Assembly (NCBI RefSeq): GCF_020177265.1
Contig: NZ_JAIVMC010000001.1
Location: 248,001-312,000 of the forward strand
DNA: 64,000 bases
Direction: 5' to 3'
Source of the DNA: Pseudooceanicola marinus
GTDB taxonomy: Bacteria; Pseudomonadota; Alphaproteobacteria; Rhodobacterales; Rhodobacteraceae
A program made the position numbers and the translations under genes. Below, in pieces: positions 18,800-27,802 of the stretch; the stretch's first letter is position 1; every line of letters begins with the position of its first letter. The notes under the pieces were generated by a model, which did not search any database, was not told the origin of the DNA, and saw only the letters and a list, made by a program, of their open reading frames with translations.

Positions 18800-19573
18800 A
18801 TGAGTGTGAGCGGCAAGACGGCGATCGTGACCGGGTCGAACAGCGGGATCGGCCTGGGCGTGGCCGAGGAACTGGCGAAGGCCGGCGCCAAGGTGGTGCT
18901 GAATTCCTTCACCGACCGGGACGAGGATCACAAGCTGGCGGAGGAGCTGGCGGCGAAATACGGCACCGAGGTGCGCTATATCGCGGCGGATATGTCCAAG
19001 GGTGACGATTGTCGTGCGCTGGTCGAGAAGGCCGGGGGCTGCGACATCCTGGTGAACAACGCCGGCATTCAGCACGTCGCCGCCATCGACGAATTCCCGG
19101 CGGAGAAGTGGGACGCGATCATCGCCATCAACCTCAGTAGCTCCTTCCATACCATCGCCGCCGCCCTGCCGGGCATGCGCGAGAAGGGCTGGGGCCGCGT
19201 GGTGAACATCGCCTCGGCCCACGGGCTGACCGCCAGCCCCTACAAGTCGGCCTATGTGGCGGCCAAGCATGGCATCGTCGGCCTGACCAAGACAGTGGCG
19301 CTGGAAACGGCGGAACAGCCGATCACCTGCAACGCCATCTGCCCGGGCTACGTCCTGACGCCCCTGGTCGAGGCGCAGATCCCCGACACCATGAAGAAAT
19401 ACGACATGTCGCGCGACGACGTGGTGCGCAACGTCCTGCTGGAACGCCAGCCCTCGAAGGAGTTCGCCACCACCGAGCAGATCGGCGGCACTGTCGCCTT
19501 CCTCTGTTCGCCGGCGGCCGAACAGATCACCGGCACGACGATCAGCATTGACGGCGGCTGGACCGCCCTCTGA
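18800..19573 (+). CDS. bdhA: 3-hydroxybutyrate dehydrogenase (SDR family)
   Basis: A 257-residue short-chain dehydrogenase that interconverts 3-hydroxybutyrate and acetoacetate, linking polyhydroxybutyrate turnover to central metabolism. Cofactor loop TGSNSGIGLGVAEEL is at residues 11-25, NNAG is present, and the catalytic pair is Tyr152/Lys156 in YVAAKHG. The C-terminal SIDGGWTAL ending and the ICPGYVLTPLVEAQIPD segment are typical of bacterial BDH. AGAAGAGGAGAG precedes the ATG at 18800. A patatin-like gene follows 63 bp later in the same direction. Confidence 0.93.
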   Translation: MSVSGKTAIVTGSNSGIGLGVAEELAKAGAKVVLNSFTDRDEDHKLAEELAAKYGTEVRYIAADMSKGDDCRALVEKAGGCDILVNNAGIQHVAAIDEFPAEKWDAIIAINLSSSFHTIAAALPGMREKGWGRVVNIASAHGLTASPYKSAYVAAKHGIVGLTKTVALETAEQPITCNAICPGYVLTPLVEAQIPDTMKKYDMSRDDVVRNVLLERQPSKEFATTEQIGGTVAFLCSPAAEQITGTTISIDGGWTAL

Positions 19574-19583
19574 TCCCCGGACA

Positions 19584-19602
19584 GGCCCCGCATCGCGGGG
19601 CC
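19584..19602 (+). terminator. Hairpin between bdhA and the patatin gene
   Basis: GGCCCCGC / GCGGGGCC, 8-bp stem with a 3-nt loop, then TTCGCCTTT. The weak T tract suggests partial termination or transcript protection rather than a full stop. Confidence 0.45.
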
Positions 19603-19636
19603 TTCGCCTTTCCCCTGGCCACACCGGAGCGGACCC

Positions 19637-20683
19637 ATGGCGCAAAAGAAACGGATCAACCTGGCCCTGCAGGGCGGCGGCGCCCACGGGGCCTTCACCT
19701 GGGGCGTGCTGGACCGCCTGCTGGAGGACGAGGACCTGGAGATCGCCGGCATCTCAGGCACTTCGGCAGGGGCGATGAACGGGGCCGCCCTGAAGGCCGG
19801 CTGGGCCAAGGGCGGGCGCGACGGCGCGCGGGAGGAGCTGAACTGGTTCTGGTCCCAGATGGGCGCGGTGGAGGAGCAGGGGTTCTGGCCCTGGTTCATG
19901 GCCGGCATCCCGGTGCCCGGCACGCGCGAGATCGGCATGGCGGTGGAATATTCCATCGCGGGGCAGGTGGCCGACATGCTGTCGCTGATGTCCACGCCCT
20001 ATGCCCTGGGCCCCTTCTACCGCAACCCGCTGCGCCCGGTGGTCGAACGGTTCGATTTCGAGGCCGTCTGCGCGGGCGAGGGGCCAGAGCTCTATATCTC
20101 CGCCACCAAGGTGCGCGACGGCAAGATACGCGTCTTCGAGGGGCCGGAGGTGACGGCCGACGCGATCCTGGCCTCGGCCTGCCTGCCGACGATCTTCACC
20201 GCCATCGAGTTCCACGACCCCAGGTCGGACCGGATGGAGGCCTTCTGGGACGGGGGCTATTCCGGCAACCCGGCGCTGTTCCCGCTGTTCAAGGCGCATC
20301 TGCCGGGCGACGTGCTGATCGTGGCGCTGAACCCGCTGGAACGGGACGAGCTGCCGATGCTGCCCAACCAGATCCAGAACCGGATCAACGAGATCAGCTT
20401 CAACTCTTCCCTGCTGCGTGAACTGCGCGCCGTGGATTTCGTTCAGCGCCTGCTGTCGGAAGGAAAGGTGTCGACCGCCGAGAAGAAGGAGGTGCTGGTG
20501 CACCTGATCGCAGAGGACAGCGTGATGCAGGATCTGTCGGTGGTGACCAAGATGTTCCCCAACAGCTACGTGCTGACGTCGCTGAAGGCCGCCGGCCGGG
20601 CGGCCGCGGATCGCTTCCTGGGCGAGAACCGCGACGCGCTGAACGAACGCTCGACCGTCGATCTGCAGGAAATGTTCGGCTGA
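19637..20683 (+). CDS. Patatin-like phospholipase/esterase
   Basis: A 348-residue hydrolase of the patatin family with a Ser/Asp dyad. The oxyanion loop LALQGGGAHGAFTWG is near the N-terminus, the nucleophile is Ser43 in GTSAG, and the aspartate is Asp205 in DGGYSGN. There is no signal peptide, so it is cytoplasmic. It lies directly after 3-hydroxybutyrate dehydrogenase; in this group such a pair suggests a role in polyhydroxybutyrate granule or acyl-ester turnover, which is inference. The gene converges with the DUF502 gene, 10 bp apart. Confidence 0.9.
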   Translation: MAQKKRINLALQGGGAHGAFTWGVLDRLLEDEDLEIAGISGTSAGAMNGAALKAGWAKGGRDGAREELNWFWSQMGAVEEQGFWPWFMAGIPVPGTREIGMAVEYSIAGQVADMLSLMSTPYALGPFYRNPLRPVVERFDFEAVCAGEGPELYISATKVRDGKIRVFEGPEVTADAILASACLPTIFTAIEFHDPRSDRMEAFWDGGYSGNPALFPLFKAHLPGDVLIVALNPLERDELPMLPNQIQNRINEISFNSSLLRELRAVDFVQRLLSEGKVSTAEKKEVLVHLIAEDSVMQDLSVVTKMFPNSYVLTSLKAAGRAAADRFLGENRDALNERSTVDLQEMFG

Positions 20684-20693
20684 CGCGCGCGGG

Positions 20694-21380
20694 TCAGGCC
20701 TTGGGAAGCTTCCGCGGGTCGACCCCGTTGGGGTAGACGAGGCCCGCCGAAATCACCAGCTTCGCCGCGTCCTCGATCGACATGTCCAGCTTGATGACGT
20801 CCTCTTCGGGGAAGAACAGCAGGAAGCCCGAGGTCGGGTTGGGCGTCGTCGGCACGAAGACCGACAGCAGCTGCGATCCGGTTTCGGCGCGCTGCGCCAC
20901 CTCGCCCCGCGCCTCGGTGGAGACGAAGCCGATGGCCCAGATCCCCTTGCGCGGGTATTGCACCAGGCAGGCCTCCTCGAAGGAGCGTTCGGACTGGGCG
21001 AAGACCGTTTCGGCGATCTGCTTTGCGCCCGAGTAGATCGAGCGGACGAAGGGCATCCGGTCCACCACGTTCTCGCCGTAGCGGATCAGCGAGCGGCCGA
21101 TCAGGCCCTTGGCGATCCAGCCGATGAGGATGGTGAACACCAGGAAGAAGATGATGCCGACGCCGCGCAGGTTGATCCCGATGTACTGCTCCGGCTGGAA
21201 GCGTTCGGGCACCAGCGGCAGCACGAAGCCATCGACCCAGCCCAGCAGGGACCAGAGCAGCCAGATCGTCAGCGCGACAGGCAGGATCACCACGATGCCC
21301 GTCAGGAACGACGAGCGCAGCCGGGCCAGGACGCCCGGACGCTGGGTGGAGGAGGAGGTCTCGGACAGGGGGTCGTTCAT
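20694..21380 (-). CDS. DUF502 family membrane protein
   Basis: A 228-residue inner-membrane protein of the DUF502 family, function unknown. Two hydrophobic segments (about residues 27-50 and 72-95) frame a conserved LRSSFLTGIVVILPVALT opening; the C-terminal soluble part contains YSGAKQIAE, VPTTPNPTSGFLLF and the closing AAKLVISAGLV motif, all family features. The ATG at 21380 leaves a Ser/Thr-rich N-terminal stretch before helix 1. Not obviously in an operon: 155 bp separate it from the upstream PfkB gene. Confidence 0.88.
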   Translation of the reverse strand: MNDPLSETSSSTQRPGVLARLRSSFLTGIVVILPVALTIWLLWSLLGWVDGFVLPLVPERFQPEQYIGINLRGVGIIFFLVFTILIGWIAKGLIGRSLIRYGENVVDRMPFVRSIYSGAKQIAETVFAQSERSFEEACLVQYPRKGIWAIGFVSTEARGEVAQRAETGSQLLSVFVPTTPNPTSGFLLFFPEEDVIKLDMSIEDAAKLVISAGLVYPNGVDPRKLPKA

Positions 21381-21534
21381 GGCTCGCCGCAAAAGAGGGT
21401 TTCGGCTCAGGAAGGTAGGCACGAAATCGCTGGCCCGCAATGGGCCAGCGTCAATTCAGTGAGGCAAATTGCGGTGAGGGCGCGGCGCGGGGGCGATCCG
21501 CCTGCCTGCGGGCAGCGCGGCTCGCGGAGAGGGG

Positions 21535-22440
21535 TCAGAATGCGGTTTCGCCCGACACGTAGCGGGCGGCGGCGCGCAGCGCGCGATCCAGTGCCTCCTG
21601 CCGGTCGCAGCCCTCGGCCTCGGCCACGATATGAGCCGCCATGAAGGTATCGCCGGCGCCGGTCACCCGGGTCACCAGGACCTCGGGCGGACAACCGGTC
21701 ACCAGGCCTTCGGGGCTGCCATCACAGGCGGGCCTGTTGCCGTCGGTCACCAGCACGCGCGCCGCGCCCCGTTCGATCAGCCCGGCGGCGGCGGCCTCTG
21801 AGGTGTCGAATTCGCGCTGGCACAGCAGCCCGGCCTCTTCGAGGTTCACGTAAAGCAGGGCGCGGCCATGGGCCAGGAAGGGGCGCAGCCGTTCGGCCTT
21901 GCCGGGCGAGGCCGGCGCCACGCGCAGGTCGGCGCGGGCGAAGGCGGGAGAGGCGGCGATCTCTTCCAGCAGCATCAGCGTCAGGTTGCCGTCCAGCGCC
22001 ACCGGCCCTTCAAACGGGGCGGCCTCGCTGGCGAGGCTGCCATCGGTCAGCGGTCGCAGGATCTTGGCGCCGGCGGCCTCCAGGGAATGGGCGTCGGCGA
22101 TGGCGGCGATCAGGCCGTTGGCACCCTCGATGGCCATGTAGCGGTCGGTCGGCAGGTCCTCGGACCGGTAGACATGGGCGGTTTCCATCCCCAGCTCATG
22201 ACAGGCATGGATCAGCTCGTCGCCCTCGGGGTCCTGGCCCACGGCGGTCAGCAGGACGGGGCGCATCCCGAAGCGGGCCAGGGTCATGGCGATGTTCATC
22301 GCCACGCCGCCGGGCAAGCGGGTGATGCGGCCGGGCACGTCCGAGCCCTGGCGCATGTGGCTGGCGGAGCGGCCGATGATGTCCCACAGGACGGAGCCGA
22401 TGCAGAGGATCTCGGGCAGGGGGGCGGTCTGTCTGGTCAT
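21535..22440 (-). CDS. PfkB family carbohydrate/nucleoside kinase
   Basis: A 301-residue sugar kinase. The first PfkB signature lies around PGGVAMNIAMTLARFG (near residues 43-58) and the second, with the anion hole and catalytic Asp, is TRVTGAGDTFMAAHI near the C-terminus. The opening LCIGSVLWDIIGR and the DxR-style substrate loop resemble pseudouridine kinase or adenosine-kinase-like members, but no psuG glycosidase is adjacent. The substrate is left open. The ATG at 22440 was chosen because the upstream in-frame stretch is Arg/Pro-rich and unrelated. Confidence 0.85.
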   Translation of the reverse strand: MTRQTAPLPEILCIGSVLWDIIGRSASHMRQGSDVPGRITRLPGGVAMNIAMTLARFGMRPVLLTAVGQDPEGDELIHACHELGMETAHVYRSEDLPTDRYMAIEGANGLIAAIADAHSLEAAGAKILRPLTDGSLASEAAPFEGPVALDGNLTLMLLEEIAASPAFARADLRVAPASPGKAERLRPFLAHGRALLYVNLEEAGLLCQREFDTSEAAAAGLIERGAARVLVTDGNRPACDGSPEGLVTGCPPEVLVTRVTGAGDTFMAAHIVAEAEGCDRQEALDRALRAAARYVSGETAF

Positions 22441-22560
22441 GCGCTCTTTTGGCGGCGTTGCGCGGGCCGCGCAAGCCTTGGCAGGACGCGCGGGGCGGGA
22501 TATTTCCTCCCTGCCGCAAGCTTGCGCGATGGCCCCCGGACCGGGCCAAGACAAGCGGGC

Positions 22561-22589
22561 TTGCGCCCCGGCGCGTTTGCCTCTATGAG
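22561..22589 (+). promoter_or_regulatory. Candidate promoter of rpsB-tsf
   Basis: TTGCGC, 17-bp spacer, TATGAG, leaving a leader of roughly 110 nt before rpsB. Leaders of this size before rpsB are often used for S2 autoregulation; no specific fold was established here. Confidence 0.45.
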
Positions 22590-22706
22590 AGCGCCACTTA
22601 ATCCCGCAGGCGGGGTCGGGCCTATGGGGGAGACATCCCCATGCGTCCACCGGTTGACCAGATGGTTCACACCCCCGCCAAGGCGCAAACCGGAAAGGAT
22701 AGAAGC

Positions 22707-23483
22707 ATGGCTCTTCCCGAGTTCTCCATGCGTCAGCTGCTCGAAGCTGGCGTCCACTTTGGCCACCAGACGCAGCGCTGGAACCCCCGCATGGGCGAGT
22801 TCATCTACGGCGCCCGTAACGGCATCCACATTCTCGACCTGACGCAGACCGTCCCGATGCTGGACGCCGCGCTGAACGTGATCCGCGAAACCGTTGCCAA
22901 GAACGGTCGCGTGCTGTTCGTCGGCACCAAGCGCCAGGCCTCCGGCCCGATCGCCGAAGCCGCCGAGAAATGTGCGCAGTACTACATGAACCACCGCTGG
23001 CTGGGCGGCACGCTGACCAACTGGAAGACCGTCTCCCAGTCGATCAACCGCCTGAAGGAAATCGACGAACGCCTGGACGGCGGCGCCGAGGGCCTGACCA
23101 AGAAAGAGCGTCTGGGCATGGAACGCGAGCAGACCAAACTGCAGGCGTCGCTGGGCGGTATCCGTGAAATGGGCGGCGTGCCGGACCTTCTGTTCGTCAT
23201 CGACGTCAAGAAAGAGCAGCTGGCTATCGCCGAAGCCAAGAAGCTGGGTATCCCGGTCGTGGCCGTGGTCGACACCAACTGCTCGCCCGAGGGTGTGGAC
23301 TACATCATCCCCGGCAACGATGACGCCGCTCGCGCCATCTCCCTGTACTGCGACCTGGCTTCGCGCGCTGCCCTGGACGGCATGACCGCCCAGCTGGGCG
23401 CCGCTGGCGTCGACGTCGGCGAATTCGTCGAGGGCCTCGAAGAGGAAGCCCTGGCCGAAGAAGGTGCCGAAGCCCAGGCGTAA
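22707..23483 (+). CDS. rpsB: 30S ribosomal protein S2
   Basis: A 258-residue S2. The opening [20 protein letters not shown], the [14 protein letters not shown] block and the closing [13 protein letters not shown] are all diagnostic. The C-terminus carries the acidic Glu/Ala tail seen in alphaproteobacteria. The ATG at 22707 (MALPEFSM) has AAAGGAT upstream. It is followed 79 bp later by tsf, the classical rpsB-tsf operon. Codon use is strongly biased, as expected for a highly expressed gene. Confidence 0.98.
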   Translation: MALPEFSMRQLLEAGVHFGHQTQRWNPRMGEFIYGARNGIHILDLTQTVPMLDAALNVIRETVAKNGRVLFVGTKRQASGPIAEAAEKCAQYYMNHRWLGGTLTNWKTVSQSINRLKEIDERLDGGAEGLTKKERLGMEREQTKLQASLGGIREMGGVPDLLFVIDVKKEQLAIAEAKKLGIPVVAVVDTNCSPEGVDYIIPGNDDAARAISLYCDLASRAALDGMTAQLGAAGVDVGEFVEGLEEEALAEEGAEAQA

Positions 23484-23562
23484 GCCCGCGCTTTACAGAA
23501 CTGTCACCGGCCGCATGTTAACGGCGGCCGGACCCCATTTCAGACCGTAAGGAGATCTCCCG

Positions 23563-24438
23563 ATGGCGATCACTGCTGCACAGGTTAAAGAACTGCGCGA
23601 GATGACCGGCGCAGGCATGATGGATGCCAAGAAGGCGCTGACCGAAACCGACGGCGACATGGACGCCGCCGTTGACTGGCTGCGCACCAAGGGCCTGGCG
23701 AAAGCCGCGAAGAAATCCGGCCGTACCGCCGCCGAGGGCCTCGTGGCCGTCGAAGTTTCCGGCACCACCGGCGTCGCCGTCGAGGTGAACGCCGAGACCG
23801 ACTTCGTCGCCAAGAACGCCGAGTTCCAGGACATGGTTGCCGGCATCGCCAAGGTTGCCACCGGTGTCGACAGCGTCGAAGCCCTGGCTGACGCCGAGCT
23901 GGACGGCAAGAAGGTCTCCGAGGTGGTCACCGACAAGATCGCCAAGATCGGCGAGAACATGACCCTGCGCCGGATGGCCAAGGTCGAAGGTGACGTCGTG
24001 GCTTCCTACGTCCACAACGCTGCCGCGCCCGGCCTCGGCCAGATCGGCGTGCTGGTCGCCCTGAAGGGCGGCGACGAAGCCTTCGGCAAGCAGGTCGCGA
24101 TGCACATCGCCGCCGCGAACCCCGCCGCGCTGAACGAAGCAGAGCTGGACCCGGCCGTCGTCGAGAAAGAGCGCCAGGTGCAGATCGACATCGCGCGCGA
24201 ATCCGGCAAGCCGGAGCAGGTCATCGAGAAGATGATCGTCGGCCGCATGAAGAAATTCCTCGGCGAAGTGACCCTGCTGGGTCAGGCCTTCGTGGTGAAC
24301 CCCGACCTGACCGTCGAGGAAGCCGCCAAGGAAGCCGGCGCCGAGATCCTGGGCTTCGTCCGCCTGCAGGTCGGTGAAGGCATCGAGAAGGAACAGGAAG
24401 ACTTCGCAGCCGAAGTAGCCAAGGCCGCTCAGGGCTGA
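23563..24438 (+). CDS. tsf: Translation elongation factor Ts
   Basis: A 291-residue guanine nucleotide exchange factor for EF-Tu. The N-terminal UBA-like domain shows [19 protein letters not shown] and the exchange region contains the conserved TDFVAKN motif. AAGGAG lies just before the ATG at 23563. It is the second gene of the rpsB-tsf operon and is closed by a strong hairpin with T tail. Confidence 0.98.
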   Translation: MAITAAQVKELREMTGAGMMDAKKALTETDGDMDAAVDWLRTKGLAKAAKKSGRTAAEGLVAVEVSGTTGVAVEVNAETDFVAKNAEFQDMVAGIAKVATGVDSVEALADAELDGKKVSEVVTDKIAKIGENMTLRRMAKVEGDVVASYVHNAAAPGLGQIGVLVALKGGDEAFGKQVAMHIAAANPAALNEAELDPAVVEKERQVQIDIARESGKPEQVIEKMIVGRMKKFLGEVTLLGQAFVVNPDLTVEEAAKEAGAEILGFVRLQVGEGIEKEQEDFAAEVAKAAQG

Positions 24439-24482
24439 TCGGTCCGGGCGCCACGGCGCCCGCTGGTTCCGCAAAGATCCGG

Positions 24483-24513
24483 AAAAGGGGTCGGGATTTC
24501 CCGGCCCCTTTTT
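24483..24513 (+). terminator. Intrinsic terminator of rpsB-tsf
   Basis: AAAAGGGGTCGGG / CCCGGCCCCTTTT (one G-T pair) with a short loop and TTTTT at the end. Confidence 0.87.
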
Positions 24514-24639
24514 CATGCGCGCCCGGTAGGCTCTTTACAACATATTGGAACGGCTGGCGCTTTTGCGCTTGTCCTCGACCTTGGTCGAGGCGTTACCTTC
24601 GCCTTGGTATTGTTCGGGGCCCGGGGGAGGGACGCAGGC

Positions 24640-25914
24640 ATGGCAGGCAGACAGGGGCATTTCCATCGCTTCCTCGCGGCGGGCGGGCTCACAAACCTCG
24701 GGGACGGGGTGGCGACGTTGGCGTGGACCTGGCTGGCCACGCAGCTGACCCGGGATCCCTTCCTGATCTCGCTGATGCCTGTGGCGCTGCGGCTGCCGTG
24801 GTTCCTCTTTGCCATTCCCGCCGGGCTGGTGACCGATCGTGTCAGCCGCAAGAAGCTGTTGCTGACCATGGATGTGGCGCGCGGGTTGGCCTTTGCCCTG
24901 GCGGCGGCGGCCATCTGGCAGGCCCTGCCGCTGGCAGAGCCGCCCGAGGACGGCGTGGCCGAGGTCGGGCTTTTCGTCACCCTGGCGCTTTGTGCCGCCG
25001 CCATCGGCCTGGCCGAAGTCTTCCGTGACACCGCCGCCCAGACGGTGCTGCCCTCACTGGTGGACCCCGACCGCCTCGAAAGCGCCAACGCACGCTTTTC
25101 GGCGGTGGAGATCCTGGGCAACACGCTGCTCGGGCCCGCCGTGGGGGCCTTCCTGATCGCCGCCGCGCTGCCGCTGCCCTTCCTGCTGAACGCCGCCGCC
25201 TACCTCGCGGCCACCGTTCTGGTGGCCGGGGTCGGCATTCACCAGCGCCGCGCCGCAGGCCCGCGCCGACACTGGCGGCATGAGTTCACCGAAGCGGCCG
25301 GGTTCCTGATCCGGCAGCCGACCCTGCGGTTGCTGGCGATTTTCACCGGGGTCTTCAACGGGTTGCACCAGATGGTTGTGGTGGGACTCGTCCTCTTTGC
25401 ACAGGAGGTGCTGGGCCTCGGTGCAGGCGCCTATGGTCTGGTCCTGTCCGCCGGGGCCTCGGGGGGGCTGGTCGCCGGTCTGGTCGCCGCGCCCCTGATC
25501 GCGCGCTTTGGCGGGGCGCGGCTGGCGCAGCTGTCGTCGGCGGTCATTGCCCTGGCCTTCCTGGCCGTGCCGTTCGCGGGCGGTGGCGTGGGGGTGGCGG
25601 CCTGCCTGATGGTGTTCTCCTTCCTCGGGCTCTTGTGGGACACCGTGTCGATCTCTTACCGACAGCGCGCCGTGCCGGACGAGATGCGTGGGCGGGTCAA
25701 CGCGCTCTACCGGATGGCGTCCTGGGGGATGATGCCCGTGGGGCTGGCGGTGTCGGGGATAGTCGTGGACCTGGGCGAGCGGATCGTGCCGCGCGAGGTG
25801 GCGCTGACACTTCCCTTCCTCGTCGCCGGCGGCGGGGTTGCGGTGATGACGCTTCTGGCCTGGCGCGGGATCGGTCGCGGCTTTAGCCGTCCGCCCGGTG
25901 TTTCTTCGGCGTGA
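24640..25914 (+). CDS. MFS transporter (EntS-like 12-helix exporter)
   Basis: A 424-residue major facilitator protein. The start GLTNLGDGVATLAWTWLA and the loop-2/3 motif PAGLVTDRVSRKKLL match the enterobactin-exporter/MefA-like branch, in which members export siderophores or macrolides; no siderophore genes are nearby. ATG at 24640 has GGGGGAGG upstream. The last helix ends near residue 412 and the tail is short and basic. A structured element, not a clean terminator, follows the stop at 25923-25979. Confidence 0.85.
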   Translation: MAGRQGHFHRFLAAGGLTNLGDGVATLAWTWLATQLTRDPFLISLMPVALRLPWFLFAIPAGLVTDRVSRKKLLLTMDVARGLAFALAAAAIWQALPLAEPPEDGVAEVGLFVTLALCAAAIGLAEVFRDTAAQTVLPSLVDPDRLESANARFSAVEILGNTLLGPAVGAFLIAAALPLPFLLNAAAYLAATVLVAGVGIHQRRAAGPRRHWRHEFTEAAGFLIRQPTLRLLAIFTGVFNGLHQMVVVGLVLFAQEVLGLGAGAYGLVLSAGASGGLVAGLVAAPLIARFGGARLAQLSSAVIALAFLAVPFAGGGVGVAACLMVFSFLGLLWDTVSISYRQRAVPDEMRGRVNALYRMASWGMMPVGLAVSGIVVDLGERIVPREVALTLPFLVAGGGVAVMTLLAWRGIGRGFSRPPGVSSA

Positions 25915-25922
25915 AGGAAAGG

Positions 25923-25979
25923 CGAGCGCCCAAAACGGTGCCGGTCGGGACAACCGACACCGCCTTTGGCAGGTGCTCG
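25923..25979 (+). repeat. Long imperfect inverted repeat after the MFS gene
   Basis: Outer stem CGAGCGCC / GGTGCTCG (25923-25930 with 25972-25979, one G-T pair) encloses CCAAA / TTTGG and an inner stem GTCGG / CCGAC with a 5-nt loop. It begins 8 bp past the stop codon and has no T tract, so it looks like a structured 3' untranslated region rather than a canonical terminator. Confidence 0.5.
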
Positions 25980-26265
25980 TCTAATGGGGATGGCACGAGA
26001 TCCTAGCCAGACTGCCGGATGGGAGGGCGGATCAATACGCCCCCCAACCGACTCCGGTCTCCCGGCCAACCCGCAGGGCCCTGAAATCACAGGGGTGCAG
26101 GCCGGATGCTCCATGGCTCAAAGCCACCACTCACGGAACATCTGAAGAATGCGTTTTTTACCGCGTGATAGAAAGTAAGGGAAACCTTACCTAATCACAG
26201 AGACTTAGCGAAAATGGCCTAAAAGGCTGGTATTCCATACCTTTGCCGCAAGACGCCAAGCGGCG
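25980..26265. other. Gene-free stretch downstream of the MFS and LuxR genes
   Basis: No credible reading frame. Base composition drops to AT-rich near 26150-26235, where a 6-bp inverted repeat GTAAGG-GAAA-CCTTAC (26175-26190) sits about 75 bp past the LuxR stop on that strand. No T tract follows, so its role is open. Confidence 0.4.
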
Positions 26266-27021
26266 TCAAGCGTCCAGGATGAACATCTGGTTCAGGAAGG
26301 CGGCTTTCAGCACAGCCTGGGCCGTGGTTTCCACGTTCAGGTTCTCGCGGGCCAGGCGCAGGTGCTTTTCCACGGTCGCTGTCGTCAGCCCCATGAGCAG
26401 GGCGATGTCCTGTGTCGTCTTGCCGTCGCCGACCCATTGCAGTGCCTCGCGCTGGCGTCGGGTCAGTTCCCGCGCGGGGCCGGAATAGGGCAGGGTCAGG
26501 ATTTTCAGGTGGGCGACGTTGTTCATGATGACGATGTCGCGGCCATGTTCGGCCCAGACAGCATCCACTTCATCCTGGCTCATGTCGGCGCAGGCGGTCA
26601 GGGCGATGGCGCCCTTGGTGCGCGGCGAGATGCTCTTGAACGAGATCGAGTAGCCGGCGCGCACGCCCATGGATCGGTTGAACTCGATCACCTTCCGCTC
26701 ACTCTCGGTCAAGACGCCCGAGGCGGTCATTTCCCCGAGGATGCGCCAGGAACAGGCGCCCTCGTTGTCCAGCGCCCAGCGGACCATGGGCGCATGGAAA
26801 TAAAGCCCCTTGCCCAGGAAGGCGTCGCGGTAGGTGGCCGAATGGTTGGTCAGGATGACGAAATCCTCGGGGTCGCCCAGCGAGGTTGCGGTTCGGTAGC
26901 GGGTGAACCCATAAAGCAGACGGTCGAAGCCGAACTCTGCCATGCGCCTGCAATGCAGATCCCAGAGCGCCTCGATCGACGGGGCGTTGGTGAGCTGTTC
27001 CAAGTATTCGCGGCGCATCAT
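26266..27021 (-). CDS. LuxR family regulator with autoinducer-binding domain (no luxI beside it)
   Basis: A 251-residue quorum-sensing-type regulator. The N-terminal 170 residues have the autoinducer-domain style (FGFDRLLYGF, FLGKGLYFHAPMVRWA, FNRSMGVRAGYSI) and the C-terminus is a GerE/LuxR helix-turn-helix: ELTRRQREALQWVGDGKTTQ, then LMGLTTATVEKHLRLAR. GGGGGGAG stands before the tandem ATGs at 27021/27018. No acyl-homoserine lactone synthase is in the window, so it is a LuxR solo here and its ligand is unknown. The chemotaxis operon lies directly upstream on the same strand. Confidence 0.88.
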   Translation of the reverse strand: MMRREYLEQLTNAPSIEALWDLHCRRMAEFGFDRLLYGFTRYRTATSLGDPEDFVILTNHSATYRDAFLGKGLYFHAPMVRWALDNEGACSWRILGEMTASGVLTESERKVIEFNRSMGVRAGYSISFKSISPRTKGAIALTACADMSQDEVDAVWAEHGRDIVIMNNVAHLKILTLPYSGPARELTRRQREALQWVGDGKTTQDIALLMGLTTATVEKHLRLARENLNVETTAQAVLKAAFLNQMFILDA

Positions 27022-27373
27022 TCTGGTCGTCTCCCCCCGGTAGACATGGCCCTGAAATGCGGGGTGTCGGAGATGCGGGACGGCGCGACAGAGGTCCGGC
27101 ATTCACGACAACACTCAGCGGGTTTAGCCCGAGTGATGCTGGTTTGTCGAGCGTGGGATTGACGCGTTGACCGCTCGGACAGTTGGGTGGAGCTACCTGC
27201 CTGCGCGACGGGCGTCGTGCATTGGCCTGCGGTGGCCGCGAGGCAACGCGTGTCGTCGCGGCCGTAGACCGTTCGCGGTCCGACAGGCTCCGAGACGCCT
27301 CGCGTCCGCGCGCCTCAGCCCGCCGCGACATTGCGGCCCTGGGGGGCTTCCAAGTCATGTCAAATCAGGGTCA
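27022..27373. other. Gene-free stretch upstream of the LuxR gene
   Basis: GC-rich 352-bp spacer between the end of the chemotaxis operon and luxR. It holds an imperfect dyad CACT..CGGG-TTTAG-CCCG-AGTG at 27112-27135, about 90 bp upstream of the luxR start, which could be an operator. No clear terminator of the chemotaxis operon was found. Confidence 0.4.
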
Positions 27374-27802
27374 TCACCAGAGATCAAGGTCGCCAGCGCC
27401 GTGGGACGGCGGATGATCCTCTGCCCCGGTGGGTCCCGTGCCTTTCCTCGATGCCGTCAGGATGGGGGCGATGGACTCTTTCATGTCGACCGTTTCCTGC
27501 AGAGCGGCGTGGGTCAACCGCTGCCCTTCGGCCCAGCCCAGGGCCGGGCCGAAGCGGAGCAGGATCCCCTCCAGGTCCTTCAGCGCCTGACGCATGTAGT
27601 CGATCCGCTGCAGGTTCAGAACAGCGTCTTCTGCCAGGGGCTTGCAGGTGCAGAGGCTGGCGGACAGCGCGTCTTCCAGGCCGATGGTCAGCGCCCGCAG
27701 TCCGGCGACCTGTCCCGCGAGGATCTCGGCCAGTTCCGGGGCCTCGATCTCGATATGGTCGGTCGGAGGATCGCCGGGGCGGTCTGGGGCGCCGGTCTGC
27801 AT
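27374..27802 (-). CDS. Small chemotaxis-operon protein with DxxxQ motif (candidate CheY phosphatase, CheT/CheZ-like)
   Basis: A 142-residue helical protein with no firm family call. The central helix reads NLQRIDYMRQALKDLEGI; Asp68 and Gln72 give a DxxxQ spacing, the catalytic signature of CheZ and of the CheT protein at the end of rhizobial chemotaxis operons, where the glutamine positions water for CheY-P hydrolysis. The N- and C-termini are Pro/Gly-rich and probably disordered. The ATG shares one base with the cheY stop (TGATG), so it is coupled to CheY; a GTG one codon upstream is an alternative. Dephosphorylation of the adjacent CheY is the natural hypothesis, unproven. Confidence 0.6.
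   Translation of the reverse strand: MQTGAPDRPGDPPTDHIEIEAPELAEILAGQVAGLRALTIGLEDALSASLCTCKPLAEDAVLNLQRIDYMRQALKDLEGILLRFGPALGWAEGQRLTHAALQETVDMKESIAPILTASRKGTGPTGAEDHPPSHGAGDLDLW

Noticed and set aside
21535-22440. Pseudouridine kinase as the specific name of the PfkB protein
   Set aside because: No psuG or other pseudouridine gene lies beside it, and PfkB motifs alone are not specific.
26175-26190. GTAAGG-GAAA-CCTTAC hairpin as the LuxR terminator
   Set aside because: Short 6-bp stem, 75 bp past the stop and no T run; kept only as a note in the spacer entry.
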